Shown here: piece by piece, positions 1 to 11,621 of the stretch
Layout: every line of letters begins with the position of its first letter
Position numbering within the stretch: the first letter of the stretch is position 1
NCBI GenBank assembly: GCA_028023455.1
Contig: JAQFVV010000181.1
Location: 2,052,001 to 2,116,000, forward strand
Length of the DNA: 64,000 nt
Direction: 5' to 3'
From: Epiperipatus broadwayi
Lineage: Eukaryota > Onychophora > Udeonychophora > Euonychophora > Peripatidae
The notes under the pieces: model-generated
Databases searched by the model: none
What the model was told of the DNA's origin: nothing
The model's input: the letters and a program-made list of their open reading frames with translations, nothing else
Position numbers and translations under genes: made by a program

Positions 1-781
1 GAATACTCTAGTTTATATGAAATTGCCTGTCACATGCAACCTATTATGTGTCTAGTATAAAAACTTCAAATTTATCATAACAAGTTTTTATTAGGAGAAT
101 CTGGTTTGCTCTATTGACTATTTATAGAAAATACTGCCCAATAAACTATAAAATTAATATCTATTGATACAATACATCTTAAGATTCATTAAAAGTATTT
201 ATTGACTTTATCGATAGCTATAATATTTCTGAACAATATTATTGATAAAACCACTATAAATATCAATGTGTAATATAGTCTTAACTAACATTAAATTTGA
301 ATTTATCTTTACAATTCTGTTATTACTTTGTATTACATATACATATATAATACGGAATGACTATCCATATCATGATATCATAATCCAAGATATTCTTGCA
401 AGATCATGTTAATCTCAGAACTTACTCAGAAAGTTATATATATTATCACTATTTATTTATTATTTTTCCAATTGTTAAATCTAAGAGTATTTTACTGGAA
501 CATTTTAAACTTTATGCATTTTTGGTTTTGTAATTTCAATATTATTTTCATTTTATTTTTTTTTTCTTTTATTGTTTAAAATTTTTTGTTTTCGATCACT
601 AATTAATATAATGAAGTATTTTTGTTATCTAGTTATTTTTATATATGTTTTTTTTTATCTGTTCGTATTGGTTATTATATAGATTTAATATTTTAAGATT
701 ATCTTTATTTATTTATTTTAAAGTATTTTTATATATAATTACATATAAATTATTGCTGGAAAAAAAAAGGATTTTTTTATT
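1..781. other. AT-rich DNA, nothing recognised
   Basis: No coding, RNA or repeat signal that I can name. The only open frame in this stretch (from 645) is dominated by Phe, Tyr, Ile and Leu from A/T codons and runs into a repeat, so it is treated as chance. Confidence 0.6.
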
Positions 782-958
782 ATCATATGATACTAAATCA
801 TCCATGCACTTTACTACTGTTACACAATGCTTTATTTACCACCCTCTTTTAGAGTTTACAGTTTCGATTGCCCCAGCAATCTTCTTCAGAACTGCAAACA
901 TAAAACAAACATATGAATATAAATATACATGAACATATAATTTACATTTTATATATAT
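782..958 (-). mobile_element. Half copy of foldback family F2 (hammerhead-like core)
   Basis: This stretch is closely similar to one arm of the foldback repeat at 58304-58634 and to 32789-32970. Shared landmarks are the ATACTAAATCATCCATGCAC start, the TTACACAATGCTTTATTTACC block and the CAAACATATGAATATAAATA end. Only one arm is present here, ending in an AT tract. Read on the minus strand it carries a hammerhead-like core (separate entry, 852-895). I know no named family. The link to Penelope-like elements is inferred from the ribozyme-like motif only. Confidence 0.7.
852..895 (-). ncRNA. Hammerhead-ribozyme-like motif (family F2)
   Basis: On the minus strand the order is: AGTT (helix I, 5' side), CTGAAGA core, a 6-bp helix II GATTGC/GCAATC with a TGGG loop, GAAAC, one base, GTA as a possible cleavage triplet, then AACT (helix I, 3' side). 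Core positions C-U-G-A-N-G-A and G-A-A-A are all kept. Helix III is only the A-U and C-G pairs with a one-base loop, tighter than a normal hammerhead, so activity as a monomer is doubtful. Minimal hammerheads with very short helix III are known in Penelope-like retroelements and can act as dimers. Calling this a ribozyme is inference. Confidence 0.4.
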
Positions 959-1368
959 ATTTATTATCTGAAAGGAGACTATTTGATGACTATTTGAGAC
1001 CTTAAAGGAATCAAACAGGCCAAATTTTTATCTCCATTTCATATGTTCTTTGTCTTTGTTAATCCCATGTGATTATCTACTTGAAAAATAAACACAGAGA
1101 ACTTCTTTCCTTTGAGTTTTTATTTCTGAGGTTAAAACAAAAAAAAAAATAGATGCTTAATGGACACGTTGTCCCAGTTGGGTTTTCATATTGACAACAT
1201 AAATAAATGCATGTCTCTGTGAAAGATGATTATTTTTTAAACTATAATCATGACAGAAAAATAAATTATAATCCTCTAAAATTGTCAATGAAGTCATAAA
1301 TTGGTGTAAAGAATCTCTATTTACAGACAGGTTAAAAATAATTTTAGTAAAACGTATGGTTATTTTGT

Positions 1369-1677
1369 TGTATTTTTATATTGGACTACTTCCATCATCT
1401 AATATATGTCTTTAGAAAAAAATAACTTTATTTAAATATTCCAAATACATTCAACTGCTAGTAATAGCATATAGGTTAGTATATGCACAATGTTTTGAGA
1501 GGTATTATTCTTGCCCTCTTCTTCAGATGTTTCTGGCCTCACCAGTGACAGTACTAGCATGGCATTCAAACCTGAATCCTTAGATTCTTGAGTATGTAAC
1601 ACTCTAACCAACTGAGCCATCCTGCCATAGTCCAATATAAAAATACAACTAGAACACTATCATCACAAACCTTCAGG
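1369..1677 (-). mobile_element. tRNA-headed SINE, copy 1 (short form)
   Basis: Minus-strand element flanked by 20-bp direct repeats with one mismatch (1349-1368 and 1678-1697), a typical target-site duplication of target-primed reverse transcription. Inside is a tRNA-like head with A box (GGCTCAGTTGG, about 1611-1621) and B box (GGTTTGAATGC), matching copy 2 at 34263-34787 closely. The element starts CCTGAAGGTTTG and, remarkably, its first and last ~21 bases (about 1369-1389 and 1629-1649) are inverted repeats of each other, based on TTGTATTTTTATATTGGACT. A CTGAAGAAGAGG...CTCTC motif lies in the body. Compared with copy 2 it lacks ~150 bp between the 5' inverted repeat and the tRNA head. A 67-codon open frame (1432-1635) here is not a gene. 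Confidence 0.8.
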
Positions 1678-1697
1678 AAAACATATGGTTATTTTGT

Positions 1698-3010
1698 GAT
1701 TTGTTAAAGTTAGAATCAGGAAAAAATCTCACATTGTTTTTAGTATTTTAATAAAAGGCATTAAAAATAGCATTGAAGGTTTTGTTTGATGAATGCTCAA
1801 GTACATTTAAGATGGTTACAAAAAAAGATAGCATATTTTCTTCAGCAATATCACATAAATTCTGGTAGGATCTACCTTTTTTAAAAAGCAATGAGGAAAG
1901 TTTTATTTAGCACAGTAATGTGAAATAAATTAATCAAGAGTTGGAAGGAAAGATGATGAGAAATCATTTTTACTAATGGCAGAGTTCTATTATTTGATTT
2001 TATGATATTTCAATTTTTAATTAGATGGTACAAAATATTGCTTATCAAAGTTGAATTCAATGTACCCAGCAGATTACTATGAAAAATACATAATAATTTT
2101 TATACCAGTGCAAACATAAATTATACATTATATTGAATTTTATTTCTTGTTAAAATATAGCAGGAAGAACTTTGGGATTTTTATTTTGCTAACATCTCAA
2201 AGTTTTAATTGGACTAAAATATTTTAAACATAAACAAATACTACTGAAGTAACCATTTAAATGTAGTTACTTTCATACATTTATTTCTGCAGTTTTAAAA
2301 TTCCACTGCAAAGTTCTTTATATCTCCATTATTTTATTTTAATAGTATTCCAATATAATCTTTTTTGGCTCATATTATTTTTAATTTATTAAAGTTTGGT
2401 ATACAGCTAATTTGAATATTTTATTTTGAGACAGAAATATGTTTTTTTAAAAAAAAAACTGAGTCTAGCCACAGATTAAATAAATTTCATTGGCACTCCA
2501 ACTTTTCTTTAAAATGTTATAATGATGTGCACTATTCAAGTATGCACCCTATACACTATATGTATAGGTATTTTTATTGGTTGTTACAAAGTACTTGTTT
2601 TACACATGACAATTACCAGGCTTTCTTTAAATGCTAAAAATTTCTTTCTATATGGAAGTAAAAATTTCTTTTTGTGGTTTTGAACTACACTTTAGTTATC
2701 ACTGACACTATTAATGAGATAATACTGCCATTGGTTTCACAAAAAAGTTTTAAAGTAAGGTATGGCTTAGAGTTATTATTTTTCCAGATAGTCCATTTTA
2801 CATATCTTTCTTTTAATAAAAAGAATAGAATGTAATATTTTTTTCAGAAAAATCCTCATGATTAACCAATATCAATTCTTGATTTTTCAGCTAATTAGAT
2901 ATGTTTAAAATAGTTTATTAATAAAGAACTTTACAAAACAATTGTACTGAAAATGATAATGAAATTAAAACTATTATTTTATTTTGCAAAGTTATAATAA
3001 TAGAATGTAT
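1698..3010. other. AT-rich DNA, nothing recognised
   Basis: No open frame above chance, no tRNA-like boxes and no repeat that I could match elsewhere in the window. Confidence 0.6.
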
Positions 3011-3262
3011 AATGAGATATTATTTTTATATAGTGCTATGTTTTTTATGTAATAGTAATATTAGCGATTAAGCCAATGCACATGCACTTTAAAGATAAAT
3101 TATAAATGAATACTCTTAATTTTTTTCAGACACGAGATATAGTATTTGAGAAAGAATGGAATGAATACACCAATTCTTTTGACCCAAACATTTATGTATG
3201 GGCAAATCTTAAGTGTAGGGAATTAAGAGCATGAAGGTGTTACACAATCACTTTAAATTACA
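3011..3262 (-). repeat. Inverted copy of the ~335-bp tandem unit
   Basis: The stretch 3011-3109 is the reverse complement of 3264-3362 (about 99 bp with almost no mismatches), and 3115-3262 is the reverse complement of the second half of the direct unit (about 3430-3597). The whole therefore forms a large imperfect palindrome with its axis near 3263. It carries no open frame. Either a head-to-head duplication of a tandem satellite unit or one arm of a foldback element would explain it. Confidence 0.8.
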
Positions 3263-3263
3263 T

Positions 3264-3835
3264 TCATTTATAATTTATCTTTAAAGCACATGTGCATTGG
3301 CTTAATCGCTAATATTACTATTACATAAAAAACATAGCACTATATAAAAATAATATCTCATTATATATGTTTAATTTCAACTAAAGAATGATAGTTCGTA
3401 AATTGTAAAGATTTTGCAAGTGTCATTTGTTCAAACATAACAAATGTAGTTTAAAGTGATCATGTAACACCTTCATGTTCTTAATTCCACACACTTAAGA
3501 TTTTCCCATACATAAATGTTTGGGTCAAAAGAATGGGTGGATTAATTCCATTCCTTCTCAAATACTATATCTCGTGTCTGGAAAAAATTATGAGTATCCA
3601 TTTATAATTTATCTTTAAAGCACATGTGCATTAGCTTAATTGCTAATATTATTATTACATAAAAAACATAGCACTATATAAAAATAATATCTCATTATAT
3701 ATGTTTAATTTCAACTAAAGAATGACAGTTCGTAAATTGTAAAGATTTCGCCAGTATCATTCATTCAAACATAACAATTGTAATTTAAAGTGATCGTGTA
3801 ACACCTTCATGCTCTTAATTCCACACACTTAACAA
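3264..3835 (+). repeat. ~335-bp unit, one and two-thirds tandem copies
   Basis: Unit 1 runs 3264-3597; unit 2 begins at 3598 and stops about 3835. The ATTTATAATTTATCTTTAAAG opening, the CATAGCACTATATAAAAATA block and the TGTAACACCTTCATG block repeat in the same order with a ~335-bp period. A diverged locus of the same family is at 30311-30697, where the direct-repeat spacing is also about 338 bp, which supports a true tandem unit. Non-coding; no promoter or transposon ends recognised. Confidence 0.8.
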
Positions 3836-4374
3836 TTGAATATATATATAAATCCCTTCCCCTCACATACAAAAAGATCAGATAGTTTAAATATTAAGAA
3901 ATGTGGATTCTCAATCAAAACATTTAACAAAATAATTATTACTTTTTCTTAGTCAACTTTTAATTGATTAGTGCAATGTACTGATATAATGATAGATTTA
4001 ATGAACATTCATGCATAACTCCTTTCTAATCTTGGATGCAGTTTTTTTTCTTTAATTAAAAAAATAGATCATTAATTTAACAGAGATGTGCTTTGTTGTT
4101 ATATATATATATACGCAAATTTATAAATAAATATTTAAAAATACAGTATTTAAAAGCTTATAAAAAATATATGTATAACCGCCACTTAGACATCGATTTA
4201 TAATATTATATATATATAATACAAACAGAGGTTAATCTCTGATAATACACTATTTCTGAAATATTATAAATTTTTATGCACTTGCCTACCAGTAAGAGTT
4301 GTACAAATCTCTTTAACAAATGTATTTTATATACCTGGCGTCTAGACATAATATAGATGATTTGAACACAGATT
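3836..4374. other. AT-rich DNA, nothing recognised
   Basis: AT tracts (around 3840 and 4100) and no recognisable feature. Confidence 0.55.
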
Positions 4375-4475
4375 TTCAAAATTCTTTTGTCAATACACTC
4401 TACATGACCACATACATGTGAGAAAAATAAATGATCTCCAAAATACATGTTTTGGGCTGAATTAGCACTCATCAG
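4375..4475 (-). repeat. Dispersed repeat, diverged inverted copy
   Basis: The CACATACATGTGAGAAAAA block, followed by a short AT-rich spacer and a tract resembling GCTGGTTCAGC in reverse, matches the minus strand of the direct copies at 4650-4805 and 5065-5195. Weak similarity; I am not sure of the edges. Confidence 0.4.
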
Positions 4476-4649
4476 TTTGCCCAAATAATCAATCATCTCT
4501 CACACACATATATAATCAATGCTCAGTTTATATTGAGATAGCAAATTTTCACACTTTAAGAACAGGCTTCAAACTACTCCACCCTCAACTCTTTAGCCAT
4601 CCATATCATTGAAAATCTGATGATGGAATCCCAAATCTCTTGTTAATGC

Positions 4650-5195
4650 TAATATAAGTGCTGGTTCAGCATAAAATATGTATATTAAAGATCATTTATC
4701 TTTTTCACATGTATGTGGTCAGTATTGGTTTATGAGAGAGTGAATGGCCAAAGAGAACTTGAAAGTGTATGTTCAAATCTCCTGCATTACATCTAGACTT
4801 CATGTATATAAAATATACTTAAAAATATTAGAAATTTAGTCTGTATCCTACCCATTACTTGTATTGTCAACATGGGTATGAGAATAATATTGGAAATAAC
4901 AAGGATTTTGGAATTCCATCAGATTTTCAATTGTATGGATGTCTAAAAAGTTAGATAGTAGAGTAGATTTAATCCTGTCCATTAAAGTGCAAAGATTTGC
5001 TATCTTAATATAAACTAAGCACTGATTAATATATGTGAGTGGGAGGTGATTATCTGGATCAACTAATAAATGCTGGTTCAGCATAAAGTACACATATTGG
5101 AGATTTTTTTTCTCACATGTGCGGTCGTGTGTATTGGTTGGATGACATAAAGTGGATGGCCAAAGAAAGCTTGACAGTCTGCATTTAAATTTCAT
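4650..5195 (+). repeat. Two direct copies of a dispersed ~125-bp repeat
   Basis: About 4658-4785 and 5070-5195 share, in order, GCTGGTTCAGCATAAA, a CACATGT block, GTATTGGTT, GAATGGCCAAAG or GGATGGCCAAAG, and a closing TTTAAAT-type tract. The spacing is about 415 bp. A third copy is on the minus strand at 18775-18905. The 123-codon open frame on the minus strand here crosses the repeat and is not supported as a gene. Family unknown. Confidence 0.6.
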
Positions 5196-5205
5196 ATATA
5201 TATAT

Positions 5206-7091
5206 TGTAATGGGCACATATGTACGTTACATTGTTTTTTATTATTAAACGTGAAAAAAAATAAAAGTTCGCAAATAAAAACTTCTTTTTTAAGAATTAA
5301 AAATTGAAAATTAAAAAAATCTATCTTAAACTCGTATATATATATAAAATTGCACAGATGAAAAAATTATTAAAATAAAACTTTATTAAAAATAGAAAAG
5401 GTATTTTAAAAACAAAAACTTAAAAAGATTTGGAGATAAAAATATATCTTTAAGTTTGAAAACAAATTAATTGGTGTTATTGAAAAATGGAAATGATTGT
5501 TTTAATTAGTTAAATGTAAACTAGACTTGGGCATTTAAATGTATAAGCAATGGTCAGATAGGAGAGAAAAACAATGGAATCGGACCTCAGCAAAAGGACT
5601 ATCACATCGATGATGTAATGTCAATTGAATCCTTAAAATTAATATAAAAGGAAAAGTTTGGAAATTATTAGATAGTTATTACAAGAGGACAGATATGTGT
5701 TAGTGCAGAGTTGAAGGAGAAGGGATTGAAAAGACGCACTCTTCAATCCCTTCAGTTTTGTTAAAAAAAAAAAAATGACATCGTTTTTTCTACATTAAGG
5801 ACCAGCTAAACTAAAAAAACCTCCAGATAAATAAAAAAAACAATGGCTAACTCAACCAATCTCTTTAGGACGGCATGGGAATTCACGTTCAAACGGCAAG
5901 CAATGGATAAAAATGAACTGTTTAAAACCTTAAAAACTTTGTAATTAATGAACATTAAGTTAAAAACTTTCCATATTTAAAATAATTGCAATAGAATCCT
6001 ATCTAACCAACTTTATTTACTAATAAGTAATTTTAATTTGATGTATTTCTTTTGTAAAATCATTTCCATTTTTTTTTGTTCTTTTAAGTTTTATTGTGAC
6101 TGTTTTTTTTTTCATTAAATTAAATTATATAAATGTTAAACTTAAGTCGGGTATGAATGGCTATATAGATTTGTAAAGTTATATTAGGGGAGGGTAATCT
6201 TAGGTTATTTGTTTTGTAGTTAAATTGGGTCAATGGATTGGATATATTGGTGTAATTAGTAGATGTAGTATGAGATTCGCTACAGGCAGAATTGCTTTAT
6301 ATGCCACACACTTCCTTTTTGGCCTATGGAATGCGATTCGTAAGTCGGCAAAATGACCATAGTCCTTTCCTATGGAGTTTTTTTTATTGCTCTTATAATC
6401 AGATAGATGTATTATTTCTATCTGACAAGAGGCAATTTCTTCTCTTAACCTTTTGTTCTGCCATATTTCGTATTACATTGAATGCATCGATATATCAGAT
6501 AAATTGACATTAGTTTGACTGCGAACTTTTGGCCTAAGGTTAAATAAGGATAGAATATTTTCCTTTCAAATGCAATCTATGTAGTCTATTCATACTTGAC
6601 ACTCTAAATAAAAATGCATTAAATTTAAGTTGGGTATGGATGTTGCATTGATTCGTTATCAGTTAATTATGTTTTTGGTTTTCATATTTGATCAAAATAT
6701 ATAGACATTCGGTAATGATACCTTACAGTGAGTATCTAAAATGTATTTATTCAGATGTTTTTTAAGTGATTGGTGTCTCTGCTAAAATAATAATGTTAAA
6801 TTTTATATATATGTGCGTAAATAAATGTTTGTATGTTAATTACTGGCAGTGGCGTATTTTATTCTTTTTTAAAAATTATTCTTAGATAAGAATTTATAAA
6901 ATATAAATCTCTGCTCTTCCACTGAGCTAGTGACTATGGGCTAATGACCGGATATCAAAATATATAAAATAAAAAAAATTTTTTTTTGACTTACGTATCT
7001 GCCTACTTTATAAATTTTCTAGGTTCAAATGCCTATATGGCGCCCTTGTAGTGCAGATTACGTTAAGTCGATTTCTCCGGATCATTATAAT
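5206..7091 (+). mobile_element. Long terminal repeat, family L, copy A (internal deletion)
   Basis: Starts TGTAATGGGCACATATG inside an AT tract and is homologous over its length to copies B (8755-10806) and C (22183-24373). It differs from C by loss of ~250 bp at about 6780, where GGTGTCTCT joins directly to GCTAAAATAATAATG. The 3' end (GATCATTATAAT) abuts a tRNA-Lys-type primer-binding site, which is why I call the unit an LTR and not another repeat class. The 71-codon frame at 6292 lies inside it and is not conserved in copies B and C. At ~1.9-2.2 kb this is long for an LTR. Superfamily not determined; Ty3/gypsy-like is a guess. Confidence 0.65.
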
Positions 7092-7092
7092 T

Positions 7093-7111
7093 GGCCCCAC
7101 ATTGGGTGCCA
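7093..7111 (-). other. Primer-binding site, tRNA-Lys type, at a palindrome axis
   Basis: Minus strand TGGCACCCAATGTGGGGCC differs from the known complement of the tRNA-Lys 3' end (TGGCGCCCAACGTGGGGC) only by two CpG-decay type changes and one extra base. It lies directly after the 3' end of the minus-strand LTR. The flanking arms, TTATAATTGG on the left and CCAATTATAA on the right, are the two LTR ends in inverted order. Confidence 0.6.
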
Positions 7112-8219
7112 ATTATAACGATCCGGAGAAATCGACTTAACGTAATCTGCATTACAAGGGTGTCATCTAGGCATTTGAACCTAGAAAATTTATAAAGTAG
7201 GTAGATACATAAGTCAAAAAAATAAAAAAAAAATTTATTTTATATATTTTGATATCCGGTCGTTAGCCCATTGTCACTAGCTCAGGGAGTAGCAGAGATT
7301 TATATTTATAATAAATTCTTATCTAAGAATATATAAAAAAAAATAAGCCACTGCCAGTAATTAACATACAAACATTTATTTACACATATATATATATATA
7401 TAATTTTTTTATTTTATATATTTTGATATCCGGTCATTAGCCCATTGTCACTAGCTCAGTGGAACAGCAGAGATTTATATTTTATTAAAAATTCTTATAA
7501 ACAATATTTATCTAAATTGCATGTTGTTAAAATTGATAATAAATTGAAAATATGCTAGCCTTTCACATGCGCAATTATAACAAATAAAATAAAATAAGCC
7601 ACTGCCAGTAATTAACATACAAACTTTTATTTACTCACATATATATATAAAATTTAACATTATTCTTTTAGCATGTTTACTTTAACATTTAACATTATTT
7701 TTAACTTTTATTTTTAGGTTTTAATTTACATTTTAATTTTTATACTATTATAAGTTCGTGTAGTGCAGATTATGTCACTAATCCTCTGGTGTTTCAATTA
7801 TGGTCCGTGCTGACATTTCTGGTGTTTGCATTGGTCATTTAATTTCTTTGTACTCTCTTATCTGACCCTTTAATTTATTTTAAATGCCTCAAGGGCCAGT
7901 TTGCTTTTGAACAATCATTTAATTAATAAGACAATCATTTCCATTTTCTAAGATTATAGAAATCAACATTATTTCTATTTCCAAAAATATCAAATCTTTA
8001 TATCTTTACTTTTTTACAAAAAAAATTACTTTCAAATATTTTTATTTTTTAAAATAGTTTTTAAAGTTGTTCATCATGCGATCTATATATACGTTAAACA
8101 GTTTTTAAATTTCAGTTTTTAAGTTAAGTTTTTTTTTCTTTTTAATAAATCAATTTTTATTTATGATCCTTTTTATTTTAATTTTAAAATAATGTGACAG
8201 CATATTATATTCCGTTACA
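7112..8219 (-). mobile_element. Inverted, rearranged partner LTR (family L, copy A')
   Basis: Reverse complement of the LTR 3' end for ~290 bp (7112-7400). A partial direct duplication of the same segment follows (about 7400-7500), then the upstream TGTTAAATGTTAAAGTAAACATG block, and a diverged version of the LTR 5' part that ends CCGTTACA at 8219. Read on the minus strand it starts TGTAACGG and ends at the primer site, so it is an LTR in the opposite sense to copy A. The middle ~700 bp of the LTR is missing. Confidence 0.6.
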
Positions 8220-8754
8220 TATAAGTAAACTTCCTCAAAACCAAAACTTAGTGTTAGTAATGATGTTACACAAATTGATTATACTAATTTTTTTTTAAAA
8301 AAAAAAAAGGCAAAACTTTGGTTGTTAATGAAAAGACATAACTTTGTTAGTAATTACAAGAAAAAATGTTGACTATTCTTTCCTTTTCACCCCAGCTGAG
8401 ATAACACCTCCTCCCTCAAGAGTTCCCTTTTCCCTACATTTCATTATTAACTTAGGCAAGTCAAAGAAGTTATGTGATTTTAGACTTTTTTTTAATTGAT
8501 TTATATTAATTATTACATTTTATTCCTCACATTTATTTCTACATATGCGCAATTTTCTTACTGGCAGTACTCTTTATACAAAATTCAAACTATAACTTTA
8601 CGTTAATACAAAACATATATCTATACTCATTTCAGAAAAAATATTATGGGTTTCATTTTCAAGGTACTCGCGGTTTATTAAATATCGGACTATAAGTATA
8701 CGTTAATACAAAAAATATATACTTATTTCAAAAAAAATATTACTGGTTTCATAA
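8220..8754. other. AT-rich DNA with a short local duplication
   Basis: About 8588-8650 and 8690-8752 are related direct repeats (ACGTTAATACAAAA, then TTTCA and AAAATATTA blocks). A fragment AACCGCGAGTACC on the minus strand resembles sequence after the primer site of LTR copy C (24400s), so part may be decayed internal retrotransposon DNA. No open frame. Confidence 0.4.
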
Positions 8755-10806
8755 GTTTTTTAAGAATTAAAAATTGAAAATTAAAAAAAAATCTATCTTA
8801 AACTCATATATATATATATAAAATCGCACAGATGAAAAAAATTATTAAAATAAAACTTTATTAAAAATAGAAAAGGTATTTTAAAAACAAAAACATAAAA
8901 AGATTTGGAGATAAAAATATATCTTTAAGTTTGAAAACAAATTAATTGGTGTTATTGAAAAATGGAAATGATTGTTTTAATTAGTTAAATGTAAACTAGC
9001 CTTGGGTATTTAAATGTATAAGCAACGGTCAGATAGGAGAGAAAAACAATGGAATCGGACCTCAGCAAAAGAACTATCACATCGATGATGTAATGTCAAT
9101 TGAATCCTTAAAATTAATATAAAAGGAAAAGTTTGGAAATTATTAGATAGTTATTACAAGAGGACAGATATGTGTTAGTGTGGAGTTGAAGGAGAAGGGC
9201 TTGAAAAGACACAGTCTTCAATCCCTTCAGTTTTGTTAAAAAAAAAAGAAATGACATCGTTTTTTCTACATTAAGGACCAGCTAAACTAAAAGACCTCCG
9301 GATAAATAAAAAAACAATGGCTAACTCAACCAATCTCTTTAGGACAGCATGGGAATTCACGTTCAAATGGCAAGCAATGGATAAAAATGAACTGTTTAAA
9401 ACCATAAGAAATTTATAATTAATGAGCATTAAGTTAAAAACTTTCCATATTTAAAATAATTGCAATATAATCCTATCTGACCAACTTTATTTACTAATAA
9501 GTAATTTTAATTTAATGTATTTCTTTTGTAAAATCATTTCCATTTATTTTTTTGTTCTTTTAAGTTTTATTATGACTGTTTTGTTTTTCGTTAAATTAAA
9601 TTATATAAATGTTAAACTTAAGTCGGGCATGAATGGCTATATAGATTTGTAAAGTTATATTAGGGTAGGGTAATCTTAGGTTATTTGTTTTGTAGTTAAA
9701 TTGGGTCAATGGATTGGATATATTGGTGTAATTAGTAGATGTAATATGAGATTCGCTACAGGCAGAATCGCTTTATACGCCACACATTTCCTTTTTGGCC
9801 TATGGAATGCGATTCGTAAATCGGCAAAATGATCGCAGTCCTTTCCTATGGAGTTTTTTTTTATTGCTCTTCTTGTAAGATAGATGTCTGACGAGAGGCA
9901 ATTTCTTCTCTTAACCTTTTCTGCTGCCGTATTTCATATTACATTGAATGCATCAATGTATCAGATGAATTGACGTTAGTTTGACTGTGAACTTTTGGCC
10001 TAAGGTTAAATAAGGATAAAATTTTTCCTTTCAAATGCAATCTATGTAGTCTATTCATACTTGACACTCTAAATAAAAATGCATTAAATTTAAGTTGGGT
10101 ATGGATGTTGCATGGATTCGTTATTGGTTAATTATGTTTTTGGTTTTCATATTTGATCAAAACATATAGACATTCGGTAAATAATGATACCTTATGGTGA
10201 GTATCTAAAATGTATTTATTCGGATGTCTTTTAAGTTATTGGTGTCTCTGTGGTATCTTATGATGAATACCATTGGGTTTCTTGTATTCCCTATGCAATT
10301 GACGGTATCAAGGACTTTGTATTTTGATCATTTATGTTTATTTTGAAATGTTTTTTAACCGTGTAATCTATGTAACCAATCTATACTCAACATTTTAAAA
10401 CAAACTTTTATAAACCCATCTGTGCGAACTTATAATAGTATAAAAATTAAAATGTAAATTAAAATCTAAAATAAAAGTCAAAAATAATGTTAAATGTTAA
10501 AGTAAACATGCTAAAATAATAATGTTAAATTTTATATATATGTGCGTAAATAAATGTTTGTATGTTAATTACTGGCAGTGGCTTATTTTTTTTTTTAAAA
10601 TTATTCTTAGATAAGAATTTATAAAATATAAATCTCTGCTGTTCCACTGAGCTAGTGACAATGGGTTAACGACTGGATATCAAAATATATAAAATAAAAC
10701 AAATTTTTTTTGACTTACGTATCTGCCTACTTTATAAATTTTCTAGGTTCAAATGCCTAGATGGCACCCTTGTAGTGCAGATTACGTTAAGTCAATTTCT
10801 CTGGAT
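8755..10806 (+). mobile_element. Long terminal repeat, family L, copy B (both ends clipped)
   Basis: Nearly identical to copy A from TTTTTTAAGAATTAAAAATTG onward and to copy C throughout. It contains the ~250 bp that copy A lacks. About 85 bp of the 5' end are missing and the match stops at CTGGAT, just before the ATTATAA end, so no primer site follows. It probably arose by truncation or recombination. No coding frame. Confidence 0.7.

Positions 10807-11621
<815 letters not shown>

Noticed and set aside
1432-1635. 67-codon frame on the minus strand
   Set aside because: It lies inside the SINE and reads through the tRNA-like head; copy 2 does not keep it open.
3011-3835. Possible CRISPR array
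   Set aside because: Repeat units are ~335 bp without short spacers, and the genome is eukaryotic.
6292-6507. 71-codon frame with aromatic-rich sequence
   Set aside because: Inside LTR copy A; the frame is broken in copies B and C, so it is not a conserved LTR-encoded protein.
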